Source of the DNA: Caecitellus pseudoparvulus
Taxonomy: Eukaryota; Bigyra: Bicosoecida
Reading direction: 5' to 3'
Length of the DNA: 64,000 nt
Assembly (NCBI GenBank): GCA_965644315.1
Contig: CBFFRQ010000032.1
Coordinates: 768,682-832,681, forward strand
The translations under genes and the position numbers were made by a program. Within the stretch, counting starts at the first letter, position 1, and each line of letters opens with the position of its first letter. Shown here piece by piece: positions 1-9,619 of the stretch. The notes beneath the pieces are model-generated. The model saw only the letters and a list, made by a program, of their open reading frames with translations. It was not told the origin of the DNA and searched no databases.

Positions 1-754
1 CCCCCACGCCACCCGCGCCCTCCACACCCGCCGCCCCCACTGCAGCCACGCCCACACCAGCCACGTGTCCCAGCGCCTTCAGATTGCGGTTGGCTTGGTC
101 AGCCAGCGCCAGCAGCTGCTGGGGCGTGACGCTGGCCAGGTGGCCCTGTCCCACTGTCGGCACGGTGGTGATGCCGGCTGAGTTGGGGTAGTTCACGCGC
201 AGGGGGCGCCCGTCGATGTCGTAGCCGTTCATGGTCAGCATGGCGCCTTCCGCTGCTGTGGGGTTGGCGAACTCGATGAAGGCGTACCCCTTGCCCTTGC
301 CAGTGGCGGGGTCCCGCCCCACGTCCACGTCCAGGATGGTGCCGAAGGGCGCAAAGGCAGCGCGCAGGGTGGGGTCCAGCAGGTCCGGGCCCAAGTTGCC
401 GATGTAAATGCGCCGCTCGGCTGTGCTGCCTGACGTGGCCATGACGCCAGTGGAGGAGCCCAGCGCGGGCGCGGGCTGACCCCCCCTCCCGGACAGGTGG
501 TCTGCCAGGGCAGTCTTGGCCATGAGGCGGCGGTTGATGGCCTGAGCCCGGGCTTGCTTCTGTGCTGGCGTCAGGCCTGCTGCAGAGGAAACGCCCATGA
601 GGGCGCGCTGCAGCTCTTTCACCTGCCCACGCAGCTCAGGCACGGAGGGCACCACGACCACTTCGCCCCCTTGCTTGTACGGGTCAACGTCACTGTCCCA
701 TCCGCGCCTGACCCGCTTGCTTGCAGGCTCAGAACTGGATTCCGTGGATGCCAT
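1..754 (-). CDS. RRM protein, PUF60/poly(U)-binding splicing factor-like (3' end outside window)
   Basis: One open frame runs from an ATG at 754 to the window edge, about 251 codons, with no stop. The N-terminus is charged and disordered, followed by a short helical stretch around residues 60-85 (INRRLMAKTAL). One RNA recognition motif follows: RNP2 IYIGNL near residue 115 and RNP1 KGYAFIEF near residue 155, with the usual AFAPFG and MNGYDIDGRPLRV segments. The helical lead-in, the RAAFAPFGTI-type core and the LLALADQANRNLKALG linker resemble PUF60/Half-pint/FIR, which binds poly(U) tracts and helps U2AF in 3' splice-site recognition. More RRMs would be expected beyond the edge. Which RRM family this belongs to is an inference from one domain; that it is an RRM protein is firm. 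Confidence 0.75.
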   Translation of the reverse strand, partial: MASTESSSEPASKRVRRGWDSDVDPYKQGGEVVVVPSVPELRGQVKELQRALMGVSSAAGLTPAQKQARAQAINRRLMAKTALADHLSGRGGQPAPALGSSTGVMATSGSTAERRIYIGNLGPDLLDPTLRAAFAPFGTILDVDVGRDPATGKGKGYAFIEFANPTAAEGAMLTMNGYDIDGRPLRVNYPNSAGITTVPTVGQGHLASVTPQQLLALADQANRNLKALGHVAGVGVAAVGAAGVEGAGGVG

Positions 755-1143
755 GGCGTGCCTTCCGCGTGCGCCTGTGCAAGGGGTGTGAAGTTGGTTC
801 CGTGGGTGAACGAAATTCCGCACCTGCGCCGCGAGAGCCAGAGTCCAGCGCACCGCCGCCTCCACTATTTTGGGACACATGCACTGAGCAGAAGAGACAG
901 TCACTGCATTGCCATCCCCGCCCCACCTACCTGGTGGTGTGCAGGTGATGCCCAGCGGCCTGGTGCCCGGCAACTGCACCTGCGGCTTCAATCACTGGTT
1001 TGACAGCCACCTGCGGCGAGTTTCCCCACTGCACATAAGCCCACAGCCAAGCCCAGAGCTGCAGGGCGGTCAATGACTTACTAGATAAACCACGAAAGTG
1101 CCCGTGTCATGCATTTGCCCCGCCACGGCAGACGCACCAAGTC
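755..1143. other. intergenic, putative promoter of the RRM gene
   Basis: This lies between the start codon of the RRM gene and the 3' end of the next minus-strand gene. It has no TATA box or RNA gene that I can recognise. A short plus-strand reading frame around 950-1050 contains a small Cys/His cluster, but it has no good start, splice context or family match. Confidence 0.4.
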
Positions 1144-2805
1144 TCAATCCTCCAGCGCACCGGTGTCCAGCACAAAGGCGCCATCACCTGCGCCCGCCTC
1201 GTCATCCTCCTCCTCTTCTTCCCCGTCCACCGATCCTTCGTCATCGCTGCTTCCGCCAGCTAGCGAGGCGGCATCCGTCGCCGCCCCATACCCGCTGGCG
1301 AAGCCGCCCCCTCTCGCCAGCACTTGCAGGGCCCGCACCGCCGAATCCGGCACGCGCTTGCGGTGCAGCAGGCCGCCGCTGTTCTCAGGGCCCTGGGCAA
1401 GCACTGCCAAGGCAGCGGCCGCCTCCTCCTCCTCGCCACCCTGCAGCATCACTCCCTGTGCCCAGTGCACGAGGCCGGGGGGAGGCGGGCACTCCTCCAG
1501 CGCCGCCTGCACGGCACTCTGCAGAGTGGGCACAGCCATGCCCACACCAGGGCCACGCCCGTACACGGGGAGTGTGTCGGCGACCCCCCCTCCCGCCTTG
1601 CGAGCTGCCTTGAGGATGTGGTAGGTTACCCGGGTCACACTGCGCACAGCTGAGAGCAAGGCCAGGTACTCAGTGACCCCCCAGGGCCCCGCCCAGTCGC
1701 CACCGCTCTCCTGGCGTGCCACGGCTGGCGCAAGGAACGCCATCCACGCCGCCTGCGCGACTGCCCCACGGCACAGCGCCAGCGCCTTCCAACGCTTGTC
1801 ACTGGTGACAGCGTCACAGGCGGCGCTCGTGGCAGCACACAGCACCTGCAGCGTCGCAGAGCGCCCTCTGCCCACGAGCAGGGGAGTGTGGAGCAGCGGC
1901 GGCAGGCCTGGGCTTGCCGTGGTGGTGGAGGGGGGTGGCGTGGCGTGCTCCCCTGTGCGGGCCACCTTCGCGGCAGAGGACGGAACGGCGGCAGAACACG
2001 CCGCCAAGTGCTGCAGCAGCGGCACCATGGCAAACAGCGCAGCCACCCGTGAATCGTGCGCCTGTGCTGCGGACACGGGGCACTGCGCAGTCTGCCCGGC
2101 CTGGCCCAGGGCAGCGGCCGAAGCTGCCGTGGCCAGGCCGCTCACGAGGCGCCGGAGCACGCGAGGCACGCATGCGTGCACTGCGGCGATGGCGTCGTGA
2201 GAAGGCTCCTGCGTCTCGCGCAGGCGCTTCTTGCTGCGGCGTGGCGTGGCGGCGGGCTTCTCCCCGCCGGCGCCTTGCCCTGTGAGAGCGGCGAGGCTGG
2301 CTTGCACGACGGCAGCCACACGCTGCACGACAGCACACAGGAGGCCCCTCCTGCTCGGCACGGAGTCCTTCCAAACAGACCGCAAGGTGAGGTAGCCGAT
2401 GGCATCACAGGCCGAGTCAGCCAGCTCAGGCAGGCCGGCTCCCTGCGAACCATCCACAGCGCCTGCGAGGATCATCGCAGCCAGGCCTCTGGAGCTGTGA
2501 CCTGCCGCTTGGGCCGCCGCAGCATGAAGAATGACAGGCCCTGGGGATGCCGCTGTCACGTGGTGTGAGGGAATGGTGCCGAGGGCCTTGCTGGCGGCGC
2601 CGTGTTCAGCATGCGGACTTTGGAGCCTGCTCAGAGCTTGCAGCAATTCCGGCTTCAAGTCCTGCACGGCCCACCGCTCACCCGCCGGCAGCGATGCGAT
2701 GCTCTCATCCACAAGTGCTGCTAGCTCCTCCTCTGACCCGGCGCTGCCGCTCGCCAGCTGTTGGACGAGGCTGTCCACCACCAGGCTCAAGGCTGTCTGC
2801 GCCAT
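1144..2805 (-). CDS. uncharacterised helix-rich nuclear-type protein with acidic tail
   Basis: A single exon of 553 codons. I chose the ATG at 2805 (MAQTALSLVV); the frame extends 23 codons further upstream but without an ATG. The protein is rich in Ala and Leu and looks like a series of amphipathic helices, as in HEAT or ARM solenoids, but I could not define a repeat period. A basic cluster near residue 190 (RRSKKRLRE) looks like a nuclear localisation signal. The last 35 residues contain a long Glu/Asp run before the C-terminus, typical of nucleolar or chromatin proteins. I do not recognise the family and no catalytic motif is visible. It is divergent from the APC10 gene, with about 300 bp between the start codons that could hold a shared promoter. 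Confidence 0.6.
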   Translation of the reverse strand: MAQTALSLVVDSLVQQLASGSAGSEEELAALVDESIASLPAGERWAVQDLKPELLQALSRLQSPHAEHGAASKALGTIPSHHVTAASPGPVILHAAAAQAAGHSSRGLAAMILAGAVDGSQGAGLPELADSACDAIGYLTLRSVWKDSVPSRRGLLCAVVQRVAAVVQASLAALTGQGAGGEKPAATPRRSKKRLRETQEPSHDAIAAVHACVPRVLRRLVSGLATAASAAALGQAGQTAQCPVSAAQAHDSRVAALFAMVPLLQHLAACSAAVPSSAAKVARTGEHATPPPSTTTASPGLPPLLHTPLLVGRGRSATLQVLCAATSAACDAVTSDKRWKALALCRGAVAQAAWMAFLAPAVARQESGGDWAGPWGVTEYLALLSAVRSVTRVTYHILKAARKAGGGVADTLPVYGRGPGVGMAVPTLQSAVQAALEECPPPPGLVHWAQGVMLQGGEEEEAAAALAVLAQGPENSGGLLHRKRVPDSAVRALQVLARGGGFASGYGAATDAASLAGGSSDDEGSVDGEEEEEDDEAGAGDGAFVLDTGALED

Positions 2806-3111
2806 GGCCGAACCAGTTTCCGCACCTAGATGCGGACGCAAGGCAGGCGGCCGATGCAGCAAGCACTGAAACACGAGTGGGCATGAAACTTAGAGTATGG
2901 CGGGGTAGAACAGGTGTTGTTCATACTGCTCCATTGCTTGTCGCGTCTCTCTGGGGCCACAGGTGGCAGGCCGTCTGGCTTTGGCTGCAGGCCAACACCA
3001 TGCACTGCGCAGCTGACAAAACATGAGCACCCCGCGGAAACCTGGCACACTCGCAGTGATGGAGCCGGAACACAACCGCCCCTCTCACTAACTTAGGTGT
3101 GGCGCGGCAGC

Positions 3112-3921
3112 ATGGCGGCTTCCCCTGACGAGGGCGCAGCGAGCGCTTTGCCAGCCGAGGTTGCTTCCGTGGCAACTGGCGCGCTGAAGGTCGCTGTTGA
3201 CAGCCAAGATCTCGCCCCCAATGCACGTTGGTCACTCTCAGGTGCAAAGCCAGGAAATGGCGCCCCTCAGCTGATGGATGGAGATGTGCGGCACGCGGAC
3301 GCTGGAAGTTGCTGTGCTGGCTCACAACGGCAGCTTGCGTGCTTCGCTGCGCAGCTGGAGACGTTTTGGCAATCAGATGGAACAGCACCCCACACTGTGA
3401 CGTTGCGATTTGATGTTCGCACGTCCATGTCTGAGCTGGCGTTCTATGTTGACCACGGCTTGGACGAGAGCTACACGCCCCAGGAGGTGTGTTGCGCTGA
3501 AACTCTCGTGAAACGGACACCTCTTCACGCTGCCACGCGTTCCGCAGGTGATTGTCAAGCACGGACTTCAACGCACAGCCTTATCTACACTCCACACTGT
3601 GACTCTCAACAAGCCTTCTGGGTGTGTGCCACACGTGGACTGCATGCACGAACCTTACACACTGGGTGCTCTCAACGCCCCCTTCGCAGCTGGGTTCGGG
3701 TGAAATTGGGGAATCCTGAGGCAGAGGGGCAAAACGCGTTCCTTAGGACGTTTGTCTTGCAGCTGGCAGTGACGAAGCTGCATCAGAATGGCAGAGACAC
3801 GCGCCTGAGGCAGGTGAAGGTGCTTGGGCCACGAATGAGTGCGGAGGGCACACTCGCCCACAGCGGCGGCGGCGCAGCCACAGCAGACAAATTGTCTGGC
3901 GCAATGTTCACGATTCGATGA
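3112..3921 (+). CDS. APC10: anaphase-promoting complex subunit 10 (APC10/DOC1)
   Basis: Four exons: 3112-3285, 3355-3486, 3548-3621 and 3690-3921, giving 203 residues, normal for APC10. The introns are 69, 61 and 68 nt and each removes sequence that would break the conserved DOC domain. The joined product reads through WSLSGAKPGNG, ETFWQSDG, PHTVTLRF, DESYTPQEVIVKHG, PSGWVRVKLG and HQNGRDTRLRQVKV, all hallmarks of APC10. APC10 is the co-receptor of the APC/C ubiquitin ligase that, with CDC20 or CDH1, binds D-box degrons in mitosis and G1. The last two residues are Ile-Arg, the IR tail that docks APC10 onto the CDC27 TPR groove. The start at 3112 (MAASPDEG) is preferred to an in-frame ATG at 3097. 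Confidence 0.95.
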   Translation: MAASPDEGAASALPAEVASVATGALKVAVDSQDLAPNARWSLSGAKPGNGAPQLMDGDVRHADAGSCCAGSQRQLACFAAQLETFWQSDGTAPHTVTLRFDVRTSMSELAFYVDHGLDESYTPQEVCCAETLVKRTPLHAATRSAGDCQARTSTHSLIYTPHCDSQQAFWVCATRGLHARTLHTGCSQRPLRSWVRVKLGNPEAEGQNAFLRTFVLQLAVTKLHQNGRDTRLRQVKVLGPRMSAEGTLAHSGGGAATADKLSGAMFTIR

Positions 3922-4413
3922 TAGACGGGTGCTTCAAGTAGGCTGTGGTGCATATGAAGCATGGGCCGTGGATCTCCAGGGTGCTCGAAGGCTGAGCGAA
4001 ACCAGACCGCCCCCGCCCACTAGATCGTGTCAGTTCCAACTCTCAAGACCACCTACGTTCCGAAGGATTTGTCATGCGGCGGTACCTTCTCTGCCTTCTT
4101 GGCTATGATTTTCTGTGTAGAAACTGTTTTTCTCTATCCTGATCGATAGGTTGTACGAGTACACCTCGTACCCATGATCAAGAAAATGTTTCGACGGGGC
4201 TGACTCCCTCTTGCTTGCAATGGAGTCGGCGAGTGTGGCCTTGGAATTGCACTACCTCCTTGGCCGCGCACCCTGCCCACTGGGCACCAAAACCAACATA
4301 AGCAGTACACGCTGTGGAAATTCTTGACGCTGAACACATTCTTCTCCACGAACTTACCTACTCCGTACGCGTTGTATCAGGCCGTCACCGCTGCGTCCCC
4401 CTGATTCCCTGTC
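3922..4413. promoter_or_regulatory. intergenic/5' region upstream of SHMT
   Basis: About 490 bp separate APC10 from the SHMT start. Part of it (about 4080-4200) is noticeably more AT-rich than the rest of the window. It contains a perfect 7-bp inverted repeat at 4153-4171. No coding frame with family similarity, tRNA or other RNA gene was found. It presumably holds the SHMT promoter and 5' UTR; no TATA-like element could be assigned. Confidence 0.4.
4153..4171. repeat. perfect 7-bp inverted repeat upstream of SHMT
   Basis: GTACGAG at 4153-4159 and CTCGTAC at 4165-4171 are exact reverse complements around a 5-nt spacer. The position, about 240 bp before the SHMT start in the AT-richer part of the spacer, would suit a dimeric transcription-factor site or a short 5' UTR hairpin. 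A chance match of this size is possible. Confidence 0.35.
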
Positions 4414-6097
4414 ATGGCTGCCGTCGCCTCTGCCGCCTTGCGGCAGCTGCGGAGCACGTTCTTGCTGCCGACGGCACGCAGCTTCGCCACCACGCCAAGC
4501 TGGGTGGGAACGCTGAATGCTGGGCTGTCGGAGACAGACCCAGAGCTGTTCGACGCATTGGAGCACGAGAAGCAGCGTCAGAGGGAGAGCATCTGCTTGA
4601 TTCCCAGCGAGGTGAGCCAGGCGCAGCGAATCGTGTGTGGGGAGCCCTGATGCACTGGCTGGCGTCGGCTGAAGCACAGAACTTTGCCTCCAAGTCTGTC
4701 CTGGAGGCCTTGGGCTCTGTCATGTCCAACAAGTACTCCGAGGGCTACCCTGGTGCAAGGTGCGTGAGGGGCCGGCATGCAGTCGCGGCGGCTGGCGCTG
4801 GGGCCAGGGCTTGGATTCTGTGCAGGGCCGCGCATCAAGTTTTGCATTTTCCGCACCGCATGAAACATGCCTCGCGTGCAGGTACTATGGCGGCAACCAG
4901 TACATTGACGAGGTGGAGTCCATGTGCCAGCGGCGAGCTCTGGAGGCCTTCGGGCTTGACCCCGAGAAGTGGGGTGTGAACGTGCAGAGCCTTTCGGGCT
5001 CCCCTGCGAACTTCGCGGTGTACACTGGCCTGCTGCAGCCCTTTGACCGCATCCTGGCGCTGGACCTGCCCCACGGCGGGCACCTGTCCCACGGCTACCA
5101 AACAGACAAGAAGAAGATCTCAGCCGTGTCCAAGTTCTTCAACAGCATGCCGTACCGCCTGGACGAGGCGACTGGCATCATCGACTACGACCGCCTGGCC
5201 GAGAATGCCAAGCTGTACCGGCCGCAGATCCTCATCGCCGGCGCATCAGCCTACTCTCGCCTCATCGACTACGCCCGCATGCGGGAGGTGGCAGACTCCG
5301 TGGGGGCGTACCTGCTGGCTGACATGGCCCACATTTCAGGGCTGGTGGCGGCAGGCGTCATCCCCTCCCCCTTCGAGCACTGCGACGTCGTGACGACGAC
5401 GACGCACAAGTCCCTGCGTGGGCCGCGGGGCGCCCTCATCTTCTTCCGCAAGGGCGTGCGCAGCGTGACCAAGAAGGGTGTGGAAGTGCCGTACGATCTG
5501 GAGTCCAAGATCAACTTCGCCGTCTTCCCCGGCTTGCAGGGCGGCCCCCACAACCACACCATCGCTGCCTTGGCCACGGCCCTGCGCCAGGCAGCCAGCC
5601 CAGACTTTGCAGCGTACCAGCAGGCAGTGATGGCCAACAACGCCGCCTTTGCTAGCGCCCTGACTGAGGCGGGGCTGGACCTCGTGTCTGGGGGCACGGA
5701 CAACCACCTGGTCCTGGTGGACCTGCGCTCAGCCGGCATCGACGGTGCCCGCGTGGAGCATGTGTGTGAGCTGGTGGGCTTGGCGGTGAACAAGAACACC
5801 GTCCCAGGGGATGTGTCTGCCATGGTGCCCAGCGGCATTCGTATGGGCTCGCCGGCCATGACCACCCGTGGCGCGGACGAGGCCGCCTTCACCACCATCG
5901 CCGGCTTCTTCGCGCGGACTGTGGAGCTTGCCAAGTCTGCCAAGGCGGGCGTACAGGGCAAGCGGGTGAAGGACTTCAAGGCCCAGGTGGGACTGGACAC
6001 ACACCCGGACATCGCCCAGCTGGCAGAGGAGGTCAAGGCCTTCGCTTGCACCCTGCCCGCCGTCGGCTTTGACGAGGCAGCCATGCGCTACAGGTGA
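4414..6097 (+). CDS. SHMT: serine hydroxymethyltransferase, mitochondrial type
   Basis: Exons 4414-4611, 4680-4759 and 4882-6097 give 497 residues. SHMT is a PLP enzyme that interconverts serine plus tetrahydrofolate with glycine plus 5,10-methylene-tetrahydrofolate. The first 30 residues ([20 protein letters not shown]...) are Arg/Ala/Ser-rich without acidic residues, as in a mitochondrial targeting peptide. The splices restore ICLIPSENFASKSV and [17 protein letters not shown], both highly conserved. The PLP-binding lysine lies in [13 protein letters not shown], at about K269. [25 protein letters not shown] and the C-terminal [14 protein letters not shown] are all present, so the enzyme should be active. 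Two introns of 68 and 122 nt are near the 5' end; the remaining 1.2 kb is one exon. Confidence 0.97.
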
Positions 6098-6239
6098 TGG
6101 GCGCGCGCCCCTCCATAATGCACGCCCTGGCCACGAATCATCGCGTCAGCGCCGGCAAATCCCGGTCCACACACATCTCTGTTCCTTGCTCGCGCTGACG
6201 TGTGCACCGTTCGCCGGCCTCAAACGCGACGTTTTCAGC

Positions 6240-8508
6240 ATGGACGAGAAGCTTGCCACACGGGTGCGCACAGTCGCCAACCTGTGCATCCATGCGTGTG
6301 AGTGCAGCGCACTGTGCAGGCTCCGGCGAAGCGATTTCCGCAGCTTTCCACCACCGTAATTGCTCCCTTGCCTGGCCAACAGTGACCACCCGGGACACAG
6401 CAGCTCTCGCTGCTGTCGTCAACAAACACAAGGACATCGTCGCCAACATCGTCGACTCCAACGGCTGGACAGTGCTCATGCTGGCCTGCGACAAGGGCGG
6501 CGAGGAGAGTGTTACCGTGCTGGCCGATGCGGGACTCGGCAGCACAGCCAGCAAGGTCACCGCCAGCGGCCTTTCGGCGCTGCACATCGCCGCCCGACGA
6601 GGCCTTGTGCAGGCACTCCCTCGCCTGCTGGCGGCCCTGCCGGCAGGCGCCGCCAAGCGCCTGCTGCAGCAACCCGACGCCACTGGCCTGCTGCCACAGC
6701 AGTACGCGGCGCTGCAAGGGCACACGAGGCTGTGGCTGCTGCTGCACCAGGCGCGCGCGGGCCCGTCAGCGCCACTCCACCCTTCCTGCATCACAGACCT
6801 GCTGCCGTGCTTGGGCAGCATGCCCGGCATCCGCGATACGCCCCTGGCCGTGTCTCTGGCCACTATGGCGGCTCTGCAGACTGGGCCCATGGTGCCGCCT
6901 GCACAGCCGGCAGTGCTCCCGCTTGCCCTGCGCAGCCTCGTGTCCGGCAGCATGTTCAATTCGCTTGTCGTGCTGCTGGCGGTGCAGCCAGGAGCAGTCG
7001 CCGCGACGGCGGCCGGCGCTGGTGAGCTGAAGGCCCTTGCGCGCTGCCAGCTCGCCGCCGCGGCGACGGCTGCAGAGACGGCGCTGGGCCTAGGTGACGA
7101 TGGGGGGGGGGCTGGCGAGGACGGCCAGGGTGCCGCCTCCACAGCCCGGCAGCACCCGGATGTGGGCGTGCAGTGGAACCCCGCTGCCAGGGCGCTGCAG
7201 GTGAGCGTGGCGGGCCCCTCCCGCAAGCGCTTTGCACGCAAGGACGTCAGCGGTATCCTGGACGCCCTGTGGGCCGAGGCGGCACGGGTGCAGGCGCACC
7301 GCCCCAGCCCGGCCACTGCCCCACCCCCCGCCCCGGCGGGCATCGAAGTGCCGCTGCCGCCAGCCAAACCCGCTGTGTCGCTGCCACCGCCCACACGTCA
7401 GCCCTGGACGCATCGCCTGGCTGATGGTGTTCCAGGTGCTGCCGATGTGGAGAGGGCACTGGCGCCGGTGGATGGCCCTCTGCAGGCTGCCGCCCCTGTG
7501 CAGCCCACACAGGGGCGCAGTGCCTGGGAGAGCGCTGTGGAGGGAGCCCTGGCGTGGATGCAGCAGGGACACAGTGCCATGTCTGTAGGCGGGGGCAGTG
7601 CACCGACCCTGCCGCCCCTGCTGCAGCACCAGGACGGCGATGGACTGCGAGCCCTGGCCCAGTGCAGTGAGGCGTCTGCTGCTGCAGCTGGTGGGGACAC
7701 AGATGCCGCCGATGCGTCCGCTACGCAAGGCCTGCAAGACCCCAGCTGGTACCTGGCTGGGCACGCCTGGGCGGCAGCGGCAGTGGTGTTGCTGCTGGAG
7801 CGGGCAGAGGCGCTGGGTCACCGGGAAGCGTCCGAGTCAGCCGACGCTGCCGCTGCTGCCCTGCTGCAAGGCGAGGCAGGCCCTGCCGCGGCCAGTGGGC
7901 CCAGTGTGACCCAGCGTGCGGGGGCTGTGTCGGAGTCTGTTCCGGCGCCAGCGTCTGTTCCGGCGCCAGAGCCTGTGCGCGATGAAGCAACGGAGAGCAC
8001 CAGGACGGTAGAACCCAAAACTCCAGAGCAGGCAGTGTCTGCGCCAGGCAAGGGTGCCGCTGGAGCGAGTGGAGCACAACCAGTGCCGGCCAGCGCAGAC
8101 AAGGCAGCCGCCACACGCAGCACCAAGGCTGGCTTGAAGGGTGCGTGGGCGGCAGGGGCCCCGCCCAAGGCAGTGTCGAGGAAAGTGCCTGCACAGCGGG
8201 CGCCTGTCACCGCACCTCCCAGCAGTGGCTCTCTGCAGGCCTTGCAAGATGCCCTTGCAGAGCAGCACCCGCGTGGTGCGGCACTTGACCTGCGCGTGCG
8301 GCACGTGCTGGGCATGGGCTTGGAAAGCCTGTCTTCGGCACAGCTGGATGCGGCAGAGGAAGTTCTGTGGAGCTTGCTGCGCCGTGTGCAGCACCACAAG
8401 GTGCAGGCAGCCGCGGCACGGGAAGTGACCAAGGTGGTGGCGGAGGAAACGCACAAGAAACAGCTGCAGGAACTGCTGGCAAGCCGTGGTGGCCAGGCGC
8501 AGCAGTGA
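6240..8508 (+). CDS. ankyrin-repeat protein of unknown function
   Basis: Exon 1 is 6240-6297 and exon 2 is 6383-8508, giving 727 residues. The donor GTGAGT after ...CIHA and the acceptor AACAG at 6382 bring MDEKLATRVRTVANL into frame with LTTRDTAALAAVVNKHKD. Without splicing the downstream frame has no convincing start. At least two ankyrin repeats are visible around residues 45-130 (GWTVLMLACDKG, SGLSALHIAARRG). The middle is Ala/Pro-rich and probably disordered. The last 80 residues (LRVRHVLGMGLESLSSAQLDAAEEVL to the end) look like a helical or coiled-coil module ending in Lys/Gln-rich sequence. No catalytic domain is seen. It lies 142 bp downstream of SHMT on the same strand. Protein binding is the only safe functional statement. 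Confidence 0.7.
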
Positions 8509-8648
8509 GGGTCGGTGCACAAAAACTACACGCAACTGCAACATCCACTTTGGAAGCTCAAATGCAACGTGCTTGCAGTTCCCCGCCTCGCTGCCTTGTC
8601 CTCAGCAGTGCCGCCGGAGCATCGCACACACTTTCACAGCCGAGCAGC

Positions 8649-9593
8649 ATGGCGTATCAGCACGAGAGCAAGCCTGCCGGCACGGTGGGCCGCAAGGGCG
8701 AGACACCCCAAGCAGGGGACTTCTTGGCTCGGGGAGGAGCAAGCCTGTCTGCCATTGAGCCCCCCACCGCCTGGGGGGCGAACCAGACGCAGGGCCGTGT
8801 GGACCTCACTGGTGTCACGCACGAATCGGAGAAGCAGCTGCGAGACGACACCGGGCGGAAGTACCACATCCCAGGTGCGTGTGGCAGCGAAAGCTTCACG
8901 CACTGCATGGCTTTCGCACAGGCCTCCATGCTGCCACAGGCTACACGGGGCACATTCCCAACTCAAAGGTGAGTCGCTTGCGACGGGCGCGCAGAAACGC
9001 CACCTGCACCCATGCCTCGCGCCGCGCTCCACACAGGACATTGGCGGCCGCACATACTCCAAGGTCACCAAACGTGCTCTGAACAAAGACGTGGGGCACA
9101 TCGTCAGGGGCGGTGCGTGAGCTGCGGCGTTGCAGCTCCGTGCGCCGTCGGCGCTCACATGCGGCGAACCTGCCCGTCACAGACATCATCCCCACGGACC
9201 CCCACGCGACACACAAGCAGCTGGTGCACGACCCCGCCCTGGACAAGACTGTCATCGGCCAGAACAACGCCGTGCCCAAGCACATCTCAGGTGCGTGGCA
9301 CTGCCGCACGGCACACACCCCCCCCCTCACTGCACTGACCCCCCCCCCATCCCATCCACTCACGCGCAGGCTACAGTGGCTTCGTCCCGCAGATCCGCGA
9401 CGCGGCGCTGGGGGAAACCTTCGCCTCCCACTGCGCCAAGGTCATGACTCGCCACATGGACGCCAAGGAGGACAGGCTGGCGTTGAACGCGCGCCCTGTG
9501 GGGGGCTTCGCCTTCTCCGGCACGTCCCGCAGGCCCAAGCCCAAGCTGGTGGTGAAGGACGTCGGCTTGCACCTGCACTACACGGCGCAGTGA
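8649..9593 (+). CDS. CIMIP2/FAM166-like ciliary microtubule inner protein
   Basis: Five exons (8649-8874, 8940-8968, 9037-9112, 9183-9290, 9370-9593) join to 220 residues. The introns are 65-79 nt and all have CAG acceptors. Splicing creates two copies of a signature: IPGYTGHIPNSK followed by GRTYSKVTKRAL, and ISGYSGFVPQIRDAALGETF. The Gly-Tyr-x-Gly-x-x-Pro motif followed by a G-x-T/S-aromatic segment is typical of the FAM166/CIMIP2 (DUF2475) family, whose members sit in the lumen of axonemal doublet microtubules. The product is small, basic and without membrane segments. The second splice falls inside the first motif and the fifth inside the second, so the motif supports the exon model. This implies the organism builds a motile cilium. 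Its 3' end faces the PDZ gene across only 26 bp. Confidence 0.8.
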
Positions 9594-9619
9594 GAGGGCA
9601 GGCGACACAATGCATTGGC

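Noticed and set aside
721-1060. Plus-strand frame pair with CKGC and a CTCGFNHWF segment that could be a small zinc-binding protein
   Set aside because: It overlaps the start of the RRM gene, needs an unsupported splice, and the Cys/His spacing fits no family I know.
4080-4200. tRNA gene in the AT-richer spacer before SHMT
   Set aside because: There is a short hairpin, but no T-arm consensus, no acceptor pairing and no A/B-box pair.
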